From: Symsagittifera roscoffensis
Taxonomy: Eukaryota > Xenacoelomorpha > Acoela > Convolutidae
Length of the DNA: 64,000 nt
Direction: 5' to 3'
NCBI RefSeq assembly: GCF_963678635.1
Contig: NC_087069.1
Span: 4,536,271 to 4,600,270 of the forward strand
A program made the position numbers and the translations under genes. This document shows, piece after piece, positions 33,731-45,333 of the stretch. Numbering within the stretch: the first letter of the stretch is position 1; every line of letters starts with the position of its first letter. The notes under the pieces are model-generated. The model made no database searches. It saw only the letters and a program-made list of their open reading frames with translations, and was not told the DNA's origin.

Positions 33731-36231
33731 CTAAAGGTGAACCAAGGTAAATTTCAAAAGCTTTAGATACAATTGGATATAAATTGACTAAGATTATTCT
33801 GTTAAAAATTATAGTTTTATATCTTTAGATACTTTGATCTTTGATTGCATTTTTTTATCGGTCGCACTTCGTTTTGTACGTAATAAATAATGCGTCTTCT
33901 AGTTTTCACAAATACTTTTTTATAATGGTTGGTATTATTAATACACATTTTAAAAACAAAATTTTAGTCTTGATTTTTTGTGCTGTTGCATTAAAAAGAC
34001 AAATAGGCTAAAATGAAGCTCCACAACTTTTTAGCGTAAAAAGCGAATACTTTTTTTAAAAAAAATTGAAAGGAAAAACATTGAACTCTTGCAATTTGCA
34101 TACAAATCAAATAGACAGCTTGTCTATCAGATCAGATCTTCGATTTTTCCGACTGCCCATTAGCGGGCTTTGAACTGTTATTTCGTTTAAATTTGTCGAA
34201 AAAATTCAATTTTGCTGAGCTAAATTTGATAAAAATGTGCTTTAAAAATGGATCGCAATGGGATGAAACCTGACAGGAAGTCCACCTAGATTCATTTTTT
34301 AGCGGTTTTAATAGCGGGATTTCTCGCATGAAAGAAAAGCATGTTGTGTTCACCTAGAATAATTAGATTCAAGATTCAGATAGTGAATACATTAATCTCA
34401 AAATTTGCAGATTGATCAATTTACAACAATTTACTTCCAGGAAAAAAACATCACGGTCAAATTACCTTTATTCATTTGAAACTATATGTATTTATTTCTA
34501 TTGGGGTAAAAAACATTTATTAAAACGAAGCAATCATGTACCTTATTGTTTCCCTTTTTTATTTAAGGTTACGAAACGATCATCACTTGAGTGAAAAAAA
34601 GTAGAGAACTTTTGTTCCCGGGTGTTCTTTCTCCTGAGAAACATTGGTTTTCTGTTTAACAACATTTGACAGATTTTATAAAACAATCTGACACATATTG
34701 AAGCACTGAGGTAAAACAATTGGGTTATCCAAAACGTTTAGGAAAGTTAAAGCTGATTAGGATATTCAAAAACTTTGGATTTGAAAACTGCCAGTTTGAT
34801 CATCTTAATATTTTAAATTGAACTAATTTTCAAAATCACGATTAGCGTGTATCGTAAGCGGTGACTCAGTCCAGCTCAAAACGTTTTGCCAAAAAAATTA
34901 GGCAATCTTTTTGATTCAAACTATTAGGATAAAAAAAGGTCGTTCACTTTTTAAAATTGCGCTAGGGGATTATCCAAAAAAATTGTATGTGCTTATGTTG
35001 TTTCCCCCTTCTTGTAATCTTTTACCTGTGAAATTTTGTTGAACCTCTCTGGTTATTATCAAAATCGGCGTGAAACCTTACTGAGCTAGAAGTTAATTTC
35101 TCTTAATGCATCACCATAAAAAGCCTCAATTTACTTCACAAAAATGATGCTAAGATCAGGCGAGGCAGGGGTAACAGTCAATAATTCTTTGACTAATTTC
35201 TTGCCAAAAGAAAAGATACACCTTTTAAGAGCTTCAGCTGCATTCAAGCCTTCAGGCCTTCGCTGTGATTCAAGCTACCTTATTGCCGATGCTTCATCAT
35301 GTTTTGTGTAGATTTAGTTCAAAATTATTTTAGGTCAAATTTTTCAACACTCGAATTGTTTTTACCACAGATTGGATTGACCGAAGTACATTTTTAACAA
35401 ACAAATTTGATATCCACATCCTAGTCTTGTCTTTCACCAGGAATTTTGTTTGCAAACTGGAACTCAACGGCACATTAGGGGATTCTTATGATAAAAAATT
35501 CGAATGCCTGAGAGTTTCAAACAGTCAAGGTTTTTCTAGGTTTATAAGACTTTTTTCTAGGTTGTTTAACTTCTTGAGCTAGTTTTTAAAAAACGATTTT
35601 TGATTATTTACAATCGGGCAGGATAATTTTCTCCAACTTGCTGAACAATTGCTTTGAAAAAAAAGTTAATTACCAGTTAAAAGAAGATAAAACAGACAAC
35701 AGCCCATATTAATCAGTGTATAACGATGTCGTTACTCTTTGGAGTCGGGTAAATTTTATTTCTGCTGACACATTATAAAAAAATCTAATATAAATTTGAA
35801 TCGTAACTGAATCTTTACAATGAGCAAACTTTGTTCAAAAAAATTGTTGAAAATTGTCAATCTGGGATTGAAAATGAGAACTCTCGGAAACCAGATCAAC
35901 AATTTTAGCATTTTTTCCCCGAAAAAGTGACTTCTGTTGTTAGTGCTAAGTAGCACCGCAAAAAAAATCAAAAAATTACATTTTAAATAACCAACAAGAG
36001 CTTGTGATGGCTGACAGTGTAATTAGACCCTACTTATTAATTACATGTCACTATTTTGCTGCCGAAAACTTAGCTAACGTACATTTTGCCTCGCTTAGAT
36101 ACCATCACTAATATTCTTTGTGTACCAAATTGTTTTTTCTTGGTGGTAGTTTTTTCTAATGTAATTTTTAGTTGAAGTTTATAAATAAAAGAAAACTGGT
36201 GAAATTAGCAAAAGAACAATTTCGCAGAAAT
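33731..36231. other. Flank of gene B and intergenic stretch
   Basis: Near gene B the minus strand at 34240-34310 aligns with 10930-10990 upstream of gene A. Beyond that I see no gene and no structured repeat. Small open frames at 34132-34353 and 35756-35971 have no supporting features. Confidence 0.4.
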
Positions 36232-36654
36232 ATTTTACCCGTCTGCACTTCTCTCAATGTAGATATTCTTCAGCATCCAGTAATTTACTGACAAGGATAA
36301 TTCTTTTGATCGATCTTTCTTTCTATGAATTTGACCAAAAGGTTTCTTGAAAGACAAATAACTCTAAAATGCTAAATAAATGTCAGAAGCTTACCAAAAT
36401 TTAAGGACGCAGTTCACATCTAATCAATTCAGTTAGTTAATAACTTATGACCTAGCAAAATTGTAAACTGTGTCAGTAAATTTTGATAGCCATCTGGATT
36501 TCTGACAATTATTTAGCATTTTGGGTTATTTGTCTTTCAAGAAACTTGTGATCAAATCCATCGAAAGAAAGATCGATTAAGAGAATTATGCTAGTCAATA
36601 AATTCCTGGATGCTGAAGAAAATTTACATTAAGAAAAGTGCAGACGGGTAAAAT
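36232..36654. mobile_element. Palindromic MITE (foldback), 423 bp
   Basis: The left half reads as the inverse of the right half over most of its length. Ends are ATTTTACCCGTCTGCACTT and AAGTGCAGACGGGTAAAAT. Inner matching blocks are TCTTGAAAGACAAATAA with TTATTTGTCTTTCAAGA, and GATCGATCTTTCTTTC with GAAAGAAAGATCGATT. It has no coding capacity. A half copy is at 9080-9312. The target duplication is not clear, so the superfamily is open. Confidence 0.7.
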
Positions 36655-37560
36655 GTTATTGCCAATTTGTTCTGCTGTTTCTTTCACAAACTGCCTTCTT
36701 TTTGTAAAACTCAACAGAAAAACACCTGAGAAAAAAGTATCATCCGCAATCTACTTGTCTACACAAACTTACTGAAAAATTAATCCAAAAGCCCATAATT
36801 GAACGCGATTTAGGCAGAATCCACTTATATGTTACAAAGTAAACAGTTTGACTTCGTAAAGACCTCTATCAATTCAGTTAGTTTATTGACTTTTGACCTA
36901 GCAAAATTGCAGTGGTACATTACGAGGCGTGATTTTGAAATTTGTGAAATATAAGTGATTACCGCGTAAATCACCGCGTAAATCCCGTTCAATTATTGGT
37001 GTTTTAAAAACAGAGACCAAGAGTAATTCTGTAAACTGAGTAGGAAATGATTCAATTCGGATAAGTCCGATACAATTGAATTTTGAGTAAATTTGTGTAG
37101 ACAAGCAAACTGAGGATGCCTTACTTTTTGTTTCCGAGTCGAAAGACTTAACTTTATCTTAAGGCTTTCAAAGACAATCATATTGCAAACGCTCGACCGG
37201 CTATAACTAGTCGAGACAGGATTCTGGGACAAACACAAAGAGCAAAACCAGCCTCGAGCGCGGTCGAAAATAAATTTAGCACGTTTAAAGTGTATTGAAG
37301 TAATCTCTCAAGGATGAATTTATCAAAATTGGGACGAGCGCAGTCAAAACATATCTCGAGCCGTCCGATCGTCCAATGGTAAAACAAAGTCAATAAAACC
37401 AGTTTTTTTCCCTTACCTTTTTTGCCGTTTTGACACTCCAGACTATCCAAAAGATGGAAAACATTGAGTTCAAAATTTAGCTTGACTCTACAAAGCATTT
37501 AAATTACCAAAAAATCCAGTTAAACCCATATTGAATAAATGGCAGAGAAGCATAAACTAT
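36655..37560. repeat. Dispersed repeat block including foldback copy 2
   Basis: The stretch 36868-36905 repeats part of the palindromic MITE (CAATTCAGTTAGTT, GACCTAGCAAAATTG). About 37190-37290 and 37360-37440 are inverse matches to 8740-8830 and direct matches to 8400-8480. The same two families are neighbours at 8.3-9.3 kb. No gene is recognised. Minus-strand frames at 37178-37498 and nearby are shadows of the repeat. Confidence 0.45.
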
Positions 37561-37565
37561 AGAAT

Positions 37566-37800
37566 TTATTCCGAGAGAGAAACATACCTCAATTCGGTCA
37601 AGATGATCGAAACATTTGTTGCCTGGGTCGAGAGCATTTGATTCATTTTTTGGTCAAAAAAATCAAAACAAATGGGAATTTGGTCGCGAAGATCAAAAGA
37701 TAGAGAATTTTGCGCAAGATGAGTCAAACATACTAAACATTGGTCAAAATCAGTCGAAACATAAAGTGAGCACCTCGACCCGAAAAGTATTTTCGAGCTA
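37566..37800. repeat. Loose array of GGTCAAAA / GTCGAAAC motifs
   Basis: Motifs GGTCGAGAG, GGTCAAAAA, GGTCGCGAAGATCAAAAG, GGTCAAAATCAGTCGAAAC recur about every 20-30 bases. They resemble decayed relatives of the 23-bp satellite at 14298. Open frames on both strands over it come from this periodicity. Confidence 0.4.
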
Positions 37801-38423
37801 CAACTGCAATTAATCGCCATCTTTTACTAAATTATCGAATTCTAAAGTACCTCAGAAACTCTGTGTGTTCAGTTCAAGATTCTTAAAATTGCCATCAAAA
37901 AATATTTGATAAGTGTGAAAAGAAAACAAATTCAACCATACCCTTTATATACATCTGTGGGATCATCTCTGGTAAAAATGTAAAATTACTATCTTCTGAT
38001 TCTTCTTGACTTCCATTTTGGGCTTTTGGTGACTTGTCAGAATTTAGTTATTTATTTTGTTTTTATCACTTCCTCTTTCTTTTTTTTAGAATAAACTTTT
38101 AAATTGGTTGATAGTAACTAACTGCTGCTATCAATTTCACTGTAAAGGAATTTTTTCTCCTTTTTTACAACTCAAGGTCATAATAAAATAAATGATTTTG
38201 CAATATGTCTAACGAATTTGAATTGCTTCAATTGGTACAAACAAAACGTTTAGAAGTCTCGCACATTTTGATCATTAGTTAAGATTGCTTGTGTGAGAGC
38301 AGCGTTTTGTAGATACCAAAACAAATTTGTTGGAAGTTTTACCCTTTTTTTTACCCTTATTCTCTGAAAGTGTAAGTCATAAAGTTATCATACATGGGAA
38401 TATTGTGACTAGCGTTCTGTAAC
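37801..38423. other. Intergenic stretch
   Basis: Nothing recognised; AT-rich on both strands. Confidence 0.4.
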
Positions 38424-38848
38424 CAGGGGCGGATCTAGGATTTTCTCGAGGGGGGGGGGCGGATTTTCAAAAAAATTTCCAAAATTTTGACGACCTTTTT
38501 TTTTTAGGTCGACCAAATTGATTTTTCAAGCTCTCCCAAAGCACTGTTTTGCCCCTACTTTGACAAAATTGTCTGCGCCGCAGGCAAATTTTTGAAAAAA
38601 CAGTCAAAAAAGCCGTTTTTGGGCAATTTTTGAAAAATTTTGACAAAAAAATCGCGTTTTTTTTTAGCGCGCTCCCCCTCAAAGTTAGTATATATTGGCG
38701 CCCAAGGCGCCTTTAGAAAAATTTTAAGGTCGGTCGGCCAAAAATGGATTTCTGAAAAAGTATCAAAGGGGGGACCCTTTGGGTCGGCAGGGGGTCGAAT
38801 CCCTGAGGGGGGGGGGGCGTCCGCCCCCCCCCCCCAAATCCGCCCCTG
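38424..38848 (+). mobile_element. hAT-type MITE with 8-bp target duplication
   Basis: The left end starts CAGGGGCGGATCTAGG and the right end finishes CCGCCCCTG. The inverted ends each contain a G or C homopolymer. The flanks are TCTGTAAC at 38416-38423 and again at 38849-38856, an exact 8-bp duplication as made by hAT transposases. Length is 425 bp with no transposase. A 106-codon minus-strand frame across it is a chance frame of the repeat. Fragments of the same family lie at 14675, 46312 and 51466. Confidence 0.85.
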
Positions 38849-38856
38849 TCTGTAAC

Positions 38857-39486
38857 TGTTTGATTGTGTAGCCAAAACAGGATTGATAACTTTCAGTATG
38901 CAAAGAGGCTCAGACTCAGTATTTTACAGAGAAGATTCTAATATCGCTGTGATTAAGTTTCTGTAGAAACAACAGAACTATTTTTTAATGACAAAAAGAA
39001 AAAAGCGAAAAACAAGGCCATGCCTTTCAACCACTGAATTTTTTAAGATAGAAGTTCCCTAGCCTTATACCCAAAAATGAGAACTTAGAAAATTCATGCG
39101 ATAATTCAAAGTAAGGACTAAAATGTTTCTTTTATTTGATCATTTGATTCTCGTTTTTGACAAATAAACTCAGAATGGAAAAATTTTATTTTAACAGTTC
39201 TCAAAAATGAGAAAACGCTAGCCATAGATTTTTGATGCAATTTTTCAAATGTATGAAATGTCGTAACCAAGGTTGTAACTAATGAGTTTTCTGGTGAACG
39301 AAGAACAGTGTGTGAAAAAAAAAACTGAAAGATCGAAACAACGTTTGCAAATTGTTCAGGCATCATTTTAAAAGAGACTTTTTAATGCTTTCATTTTGCG
39401 TATTTTATGACATTGATTTCTGCTTTTAAATACTGAAATTTATGGCAGTTCGTTATTCTTTGTTGACTTGTAATTTCCGATAATTT
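38857..39486. other. Intergenic stretch before the BEL/Pao element
   Basis: No gene recognised. The 5' LTR expected here was looked for. Only about 50 bases at 39487-39540 resemble the 3' LTR, so the bulk of the 5' LTR is missing or unrecognisable. Confidence 0.4.
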
Positions 39487-39578
39487 GGTTCAGCCTTGAT
39501 TAAGGCTTACCTTTATTTTTTAGAACAACAAAGCAATTTAGAGTTGTCGGATGAGTTGTCGGAAGATGTTAAGATGAG

Positions 39579-40361
39579 TTGTCGGAAATCAGCGAGAGTG
39601 CTGAGGAAAGTGGTTTAACTCGAATCTCTCCACAACTAACAATAGACGACAAGGATCGTACGCGTCACTTGGTCGAATCTGTCGACCACAATCAGACTGA
39701 CTATGTTGTAGTTTCCAATCAAGAGCCGCACATTCGTTCGACAGCTCCTGAGAAAACTTATCCTGCATCTACAAAATACATGGTCTCATCAAGTTTTATA
39801 GGAGTGAATAACGCCCAGGCAGCTTCTAATGATCCAGGATTGTATTTGAGCGACCAAATTCTCGGACAACGAAATTATTTGTCAAATTTGGTCCACTCGC
39901 AGATTTCCGTTAACAATCCAGTAGGGTTACAGCAGGTCATTCAACCTGTTTCTAATAATTTGCCTCAGCAAACTTTTTTGTCCACTCATCCAGTGCTAGG
40001 TAATCCAAACACAGGGTCAGTAGTCCCTGTAACTTCTGAAAACTATTTTGCTCCGACAACATCTGCAGACGTTCCTTCTGGTGTAGCACAATTCATTCCT
40101 GCATCAATAGCAATTAATCAGGTTTCTTTCAGTCATCACACTACAGGATCAATAGTAGCTGGCTACCAAGCTCCTGTAATCCCATCACAACATCATATGG
40201 GTGTTCCTGTAAGTAGTTATAACTTTTCAAGTGACCACTATAATCCTTATATTAATTTGTGGAGACCAGCTATTGTTGCCTCTTTTATTTCAGCTCAACA
40301 ACACTACGTTCCTTCGACAACTGTTTTTTTCCGCAGTAACTCCGATTGTTCCTCCGAATAA
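39579..40361 (+). CDS. gag: BEL/Pao gag, N-terminal open frame (260 codons)
   Basis: The first frame of the element. It starts with an acidic Ser/Glu-rich stretch (MSEISESAEESGLTR), then a long Ser/Thr/Val/Gln/Pro-rich low-complexity region, typical of the variable N-terminal part of Pao-type gag. Gag forms the particle that packages element RNA. The frame closes at a stop at 40359-40361 and the conserved gag core follows in a new frame. A frameshift or small loss probably separates them. GATGAGTTGTCGGA repeats just before the start at 39550-39590. Confidence 0.55.
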   Translation: MSEISESAEESGLTRISPQLTIDDKDRTRHLVESVDHNQTDYVVVSNQEPHIRSTAPEKTYPASTKYMVSSSFIGVNNAQAASNDPGLYLSDQILGQRNYLSNLVHSQISVNNPVGLQQVIQPVSNNLPQQTFLSTHPVLGNPNTGSVVPVTSENYFAPTTSADVPSGVAQFIPASIAINQVSFSHHTTGSIVAGYQAPVIPSQHHMGVPVSSYNFSSDHYNPYINLWRPAIVASFISAQQHYVPSTTVFFRSNSDCSSE

Positions 40362-40480
40362 TTTTGTTCGTTCCTGATTATCACGGTAATTCTTCGAGTT
40401 ACCCCGCGCAACCTCCCGGTAATTCACCTGGTGCAGACGTCGAGCGTCCACTTTAGACATGAGAGCTGATTAATACACTC

Positions 40481-41342
40481 ATGCACAGACGAAAAGGTCA
40501 TCTCCCTGAGTGGAAGCTGACCCAGTTCGATGGCAACCCAATTAGTTGGCATGAGTGGTTTGGGCAGTTCATATCGACGGTCGATTCAGCCATACTCAGT
40601 GACGATGAAAAATTTATCTATCTGAAAACGCTCGTAGTGGGTAAAGCATTATCCGCAATCGCTGAGTATAGCTATAGCGGAGTACTTATATAAAGACGCA
40701 TTAGCAACTCTTCAAAGAAAATTCGGGCAGCCGCATGCTGTAGTAGGGGCTCATCTAGATAAATTGAGTAATTTTCCGCCGCTGAAAATACACAACTAGG
40801 AAAATGTAATTGAATTTTCCTCTACAATTTCTGGACTCGTTGCCGTATTCAAGTCTCTATCTTTTAACGATGACCTGAAATGTGTTAATTTATTGAATCA
40901 AGCTGCGAGTAAGCTTCCCCCAAACCTTAAAGAGTCATGGTCAATGCAAACCGTAAGACGCCAATGACATCGACCAACTCTACTAGATTTCAACGAATGG
41001 CTTAAAGAAAAAGCGGAGGGTCATGAGAGGCTGAAAACAATTAGTTCTAAGGGTAAGTCTGAAGAACCAGTGAAGCAAAAAGAAGGTACGAAAGTGTTTG
41101 CTAGTAACGCAAAGGTAAGTGATAAGACTTAGGAAAAACCAAAAATCCCTCAAAGTTCTGTATGTAAAGGTCAACACGCTCTTTGGAATTGCGCCATGTT
41201 CGAAGAGAAAAAAGCTACGCAATGGGCGAAACATGTAGCCGAACAAAAACTTTAATTTGCGTGTTTACAGAGCAATCACAGTTTTCGTAATTGTAGCAAG
41301 GCCAGAAAGTGCCCCAAGCCATATTGTTAAGGCACGCACAAC
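40481..41342 (+). pseudogene. gag: BEL/Pao gag core and Cys-His knuckles
   Basis: The conserved gag core starts LPEWKLTQFDGNPISWHEWF, typical of the DUF1759 domain, and continues ALATLQRKFGQPH and later WLKEKAEGHERLKT. Two zinc-knuckle-like pieces follow: C..GQHALWNC at about 41160 and CLQSNHSFRNC with CPKPYC at about 41265-41335. That is the normal Pao arrangement. In-frame stops (for example near 40797, 40968 and 41131) and a frameshift near 41255 break it. It would have joined directly to the protease. Confidence 0.65.
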
Positions 41343-41992
41343 GTGCTCTTACATGGAGCTGAAAAAAATTTTCCTCCTAAGGGTACTAAAAGTTCCCCGG
41401 CGTCAGATAACGCAAACACTAAATATGTATCGACTAACGCTGCCGTCGGCGATATTCATAGCCAGGAGTCCAATAAAATCCTCCTGCTAGTTGCATCACT
41501 CGCTGTCTCTTCGGATGCGACGGTTACTAGTGCCCTAGCTCTTTGCGATAGTGCTTCCACGCACTCATGGGTATCCGCCGATCTCGGAAAACATCTCCAT
41601 TTGATTGGAACTCCCGTTAACCTCACCATAAAGGAAAACGAGCTTGTTGAAAACTCACCAAGTAAATTTTCAAGTTTCCTCCCAAACTAATAATAGTGAT
41701 TTTTCGTTTTCTTTTCGAGCTTATTTTAAGGATCATATTCGCATTGGATCGGATAGCATAAGCATTCCCGATTTACAGGAAACACCCGCAGTTGGCTCCG
41801 ATAAAACCTGTACGTTATAAGTATGAGGAAGTCGAAACAACTATTGGACATGATTTCTACCATGCCATAAGACACGTTGAGTATGTTCTGGGGGAGGACT
41901 CTATTTCACCGTGCGCCGTACGCCTTCCGATAGGTTGGGTTTTAAGGGGTCCGTTACCGCCGTCCTTTAAGTCGAACTCAACTTGCTTTTAG
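41343..41992 (+). pseudogene. BEL/Pao aspartic protease region
   Basis: The protease matures the polyprotein. The catalytic motif is seen as ALCDSASTHSWVS, with Asp-Ser and the usual following Ser, then LGKHLHLIGTPVNL. The second half continues in shifted frames with IGHDFYHAIRHVEYV and SPCAVRLPIGWVLRGPLP, which match the conserved IGxDxYHxI and P.GW.LxGPLP boxes of the family (DUF1758). Stops and frameshifts at about 41690 and 41815 separate the parts. Confidence 0.65.
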
Positions 41993-42008
41993 TGTTTGGT
42001 CTTAGACA

Positions 42009-43267
42009 TGTCTCTTGCGGACCAAATTAAAACTTGGTATGAGTTGCAGTCGTATGGAGCCTTCAAGCAAGTAGATGCCCGTTCCGCCACCGACAAACGC
42101 ACTTTGTCCGTTTTGAAGAATGACACCTTTCACGATGGTGAGATGTACAATGTGCCAATGCTTTGAACGATAACGAAAGTGCTTTAGCGAATAACTATTT
42201 TTCCTCAATTAAAGTCTTTGGAAGAGAGGCTAGATAAGGATCGGTCGCTCCGTGAGAAGTAGGCCGAAATAATTAGAGAAGATTTAAAAAAAGGATATTT
42301 CATAACCGTTAAGGCACACGATCCCAAATCACGAGCCGATCGTGAGTGGTATCTCCCGCATCACCCGGTGTTGAACCCGAACAAACGTGGTAAGGTGCGC
42401 CGAGTCCTCAATGGTGCATCGAAATGTCATGGTGCTTCCTTGAACAAATCTCTGTTGGTTGGCCCGGATCTCCTTCAAAACCTCATTTTTGTACTTTTAA
42501 GATTCCGTCAGCATAACTACGCTGTTTTAGCTGACATTGAAGGGATATTTTTACAGGTTAGAGTCCGTGAAGAAGATCAACCTTCTTTTCGTTTTTTGTG
42601 GCGGGAGGACCCCACATCAAGTGTGGTAGTTCGCCAATATACGCGTAACATTTTTGGTGCACGTTACTCGCCGACTTGTGCGAATTTTGCTTTGCAGAAG
42701 ACTGCATCGGATAATCAAGCCGAGTTCACCGAAGGTGCTTCAACTGTTGTCCAGAAGTTTTATATTGATGATTATCTGGATTCTTTTCAAAACAGGGATG
42801 ACGCCTTGAGATTAGGTAGGGATTTAGTCTCGTTGCTTAAACTAGGTGATTTTCATCTGACAAAGTTTGTCAGCAACGTTCCCGATGTAACAGCCGCCCT
42901 TGATCCAGACAACCATGAGTCCAATTCCTCTGTTAAAGATATTTGTTCGAGTCCAGACCAGTTGTCGCATGTTCTCGGTCTCAAGTGGGATCACGTAAAA
43001 GATACCTTAGTCGTTAGTAAAAGGGTTGACCGTCCACTAAACAAAGCAATCACCCAGCTTACCGTGTTGAGTTTTGTTTTCTCTGTTTTTGATCCAATTG
43101 GTTTAGTGGCTCCGTATACCGTGAAGGATCGCCTTCTATTAAAAGATATCTGGCGAATCAGTGGTCAAAAATGGGATGACGATCTCCCACATGAAACCAA
43201 AAAGCAGTTTCTTGAGTGGCACTCAGGTCTTCGTTTGTTAGGTTCTCTGACAATTCCTCGTAGCTAA
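42009..43267 (+). pseudogene. pol: BEL/Pao reverse transcriptase
   Basis: Copies element RNA into DNA. The main frame (42368-43267) has 299 codons. VRRVLNGASKCHGASLN is at residues 10-26, the catalytic ADIEGIFLQV at 55-64, RNIFGARYSPTCANFAL at 93-109, and the active-site YIDD at 132-135. FDPIGLVAPYTVKDRLLL follows near the end. Upstream, 42009-42360 holds the RT N-terminal lead-in in broken frames. The frame ends at a TAA (43265-43267), but the same frame continues straight into RNase H, so this is one nonsense mutation. Confidence 0.8.
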
Positions 43268-43949
43268 TTCACTGAACGTTTCGGTCCAATAGAACTTCAC
43301 ATGTTCGGTGATAGTTCGCAGGATGTTTTCTGTGCCGTCGCTTTCCTTCGTGCGCGACTTGCTAGCTCGCATCAGACCGAATTGGCCTTTGTGTTTGGCA
43401 AAGCCCACGTTGCGCCTATGAAAGCGCTTTCTATTCCAAAGTTAGAGATTCAAGAGGCGGCTTTTCTTGCAACCCGCTTTAAAAAAAGAAGTTTTGAAAG
43501 GTCTTACTTTAAAAAAGACGGATATTTTCATGTGGACAGATAGTACCACTGTTCTCCAGTGGCTTACCACCTATAATAAACTACACGTTTTTGCTGTTAA
43601 ATGCACTGGTGAAATTCTGGAGTCTACCACCACTGATCAGTGGCATCACATACTTAGCGTTGATAACCCAGCTGTTACCGGTACACGAGGGATTTTTTCG
43701 GAAGCCCTCAAGGAAAGCAGCTGGGTTAATGGATCTAGTATACTGAGAACGACTGATTGGCCGTTAAAGCCCGATACAAGGGTAATTGATAAAATAAGAC
43801 TCAAAAGACCATCATGTGATATTGACATTTGTCTGGAAAACTCGTCAAGTTTCGTCATCGATGTTTTGACAGAAAAAAACCTTCTCTTCGGAAAATGGGA
43901 GAGATTCAATTCAATTGTAAAATACAAACGCACAGTAGCATTTTTGTAA
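43268..43949 (+). pseudogene. pol: BEL/Pao RNase H region
   Basis: RNase H removes the RNA template. Conserved pieces: HMFGDSSQDVFCAVAF (first Asp), SIPKLEIQEAAFLATR (Glu) and FMWTDSTTVLQWL (Asp). The final box reads NPAVTGTRG where families normally have NPAD..TRG, so the last acidic residue is Val here. A frameshift lies in the A7 run at about 43481-43487. A TAA ends the frame at 43949, after which the same frame reopens into the integrase. Confidence 0.7.
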
Positions 43950-44900
43950 AGTTGGCTGCCATCCCATAAACATTTCCGGACGAGTATATTAGAAATTACA
44001 GACCCGTGTGAAATAGATATTGCTGAACAGAAGCTCGTTTACCTGTCCCAGGGTGAGACATTCCCTAGTGAGCCAAAACTACTAAGATCCGGTAAAGTTA
44101 TAACAAGGAATAGTCGGATCGCCATGAATTTGCCGTTCATTGGACCAGCTGGCATACTTCGCTCGACTGGGCGCATCAGCCGCTTGGTTAATTCCAATTT
44201 CGATAGCAAGCATCCGATTTTGCTTGATCTACGTCACGCGATTGTTCGGTTATTGGTTAGACACTTGCATTTAAGGAACTTCCATCAAGGCTTGGATTAC
44301 ATGCGTGCGGTGGTTAATTTGAAATACGTTGTGTTAAATTTGCGATGGTTGCTGCGAAACAGTGAAAATACTTGCGTTGCCTGCCGAAAGCGCAAAGCGC
44401 AAACCGTAAATCATATTATGGCTGATCTGCTCATTGAAAGGCTTGGTTACAAGCAACCTCCTTTCCCTAACACAGGTGTCGACTACTTTGGGCCGTTCCA
44501 ATCCGGAGAAGTATGGAAAAGAGGTGGGTTTTTTTGTTCACCTGTCTCACCGCTAGAGCGGTGCACATTGAAGTGGTCCCCTCGCTCGACATAGCTCTTG
44601 TGTGATGGGTGTGGAGAGGTTTATTGCACGTCGCGGTACTCCGACTACCATCATGTCCGACAACGGCACGAACTTTGTCGGCGCTCAGAAAGAGCTCTTA
44701 GCTTGCGTTGAGAGTTGGAACAAGCTCGCATCCGCTGTTTTTGTTCAGAAAGGGATCAAGTGGAAATTCAATCCACCCAGCGCACCGCACCATGGTGGCT
44801 CCTAGGAGCGATTAGTTCGGAGTGTCAAGCGCGTTTTGTATGACATCCTAGGCAGCAGAAGAGTAACTGAGGAGGTGCTAAGGAGGTTGAGCAATCACTT
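43950..44900 (+). pseudogene. pol: BEL/Pao integrase
   Basis: Inserts the cDNA. The zinc-binding part has the pattern H..H (RHLHLRNFH) ... CVAC. The core has TGVDYFGPFQ (first catalytic Asp) and IMSDNGTNFVGA (second). NPPSAPHHGG is followed by a TAG where the family has Trp, then ERLVRSVKR, which still holds the catalytic Glu. A frameshift in the T7 run near 44530 and further shifts around 44540-44610 break the core between the two Asp segments. Confidence 0.75.
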
Positions 44901-45330
44901 AACGCTAGACCGATAACAGCCGTTAGTACCAATCCGCTAGATCTAGAGGCGTTGACCCCGAATCATTTTATCCTTGGTAAACACGCAGCGAGTTTTCGGT
45001 CGCTAAGTTTCGAAGAAAACTTCGACCATAAGAAGCGGTTTGCCAGTGCGCAATCATACGCTAACGCAATATGGACACGGTGGATGCGGGAATACGTTCC
45101 TTCCCTCAATAGGAGTGGCACAACCAGTCAGACGTTAAGTTGAAAGCCGGCGACTTGGTTTGGGTAACAGAGCCTGACACTCCACGTGGACATTATCCAC
45201 TCGCACGTGTCCTATGACTGCACTATGACAAGGACGGATGCGCGAGATCCGCCGACATAAAGACAGTTACGAGGGAACTGACCCGCCCGACCGTAAAGCT
45301 CGCTCCCGTTCTTCCTTGTTTAGGGGTGGA
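44901..45330 (+). pseudogene. pol: BEL/Pao integrase C-terminal domain
   Basis: LNARPITAVSTNPLDLEAL and TPNHFILGKHAASF, then WTRWMREYVPSL, then VKLKAGDLVWVTEPDTPRGH with YPLARV. These are the ordered boxes of the DUF5641 domain that ends BEL/Pao polyproteins. A frameshift separates the WTRWMREYVPSL and VKLKAGDLVWV parts near 45115, and a stop replaces a codon near 45215. The frame runs to the polypurine tract. Confidence 0.7.
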
Positions 45331-45333
45331 GAA

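Noticed and set aside
38555-38875. 106-codon minus-strand frame (IWGGGADAPPPSGIRPP).
   Set aside because: It lies inside the hAT-type MITE and comes from the G and C runs and terminal repeat. MITEs of this kind are non-coding.
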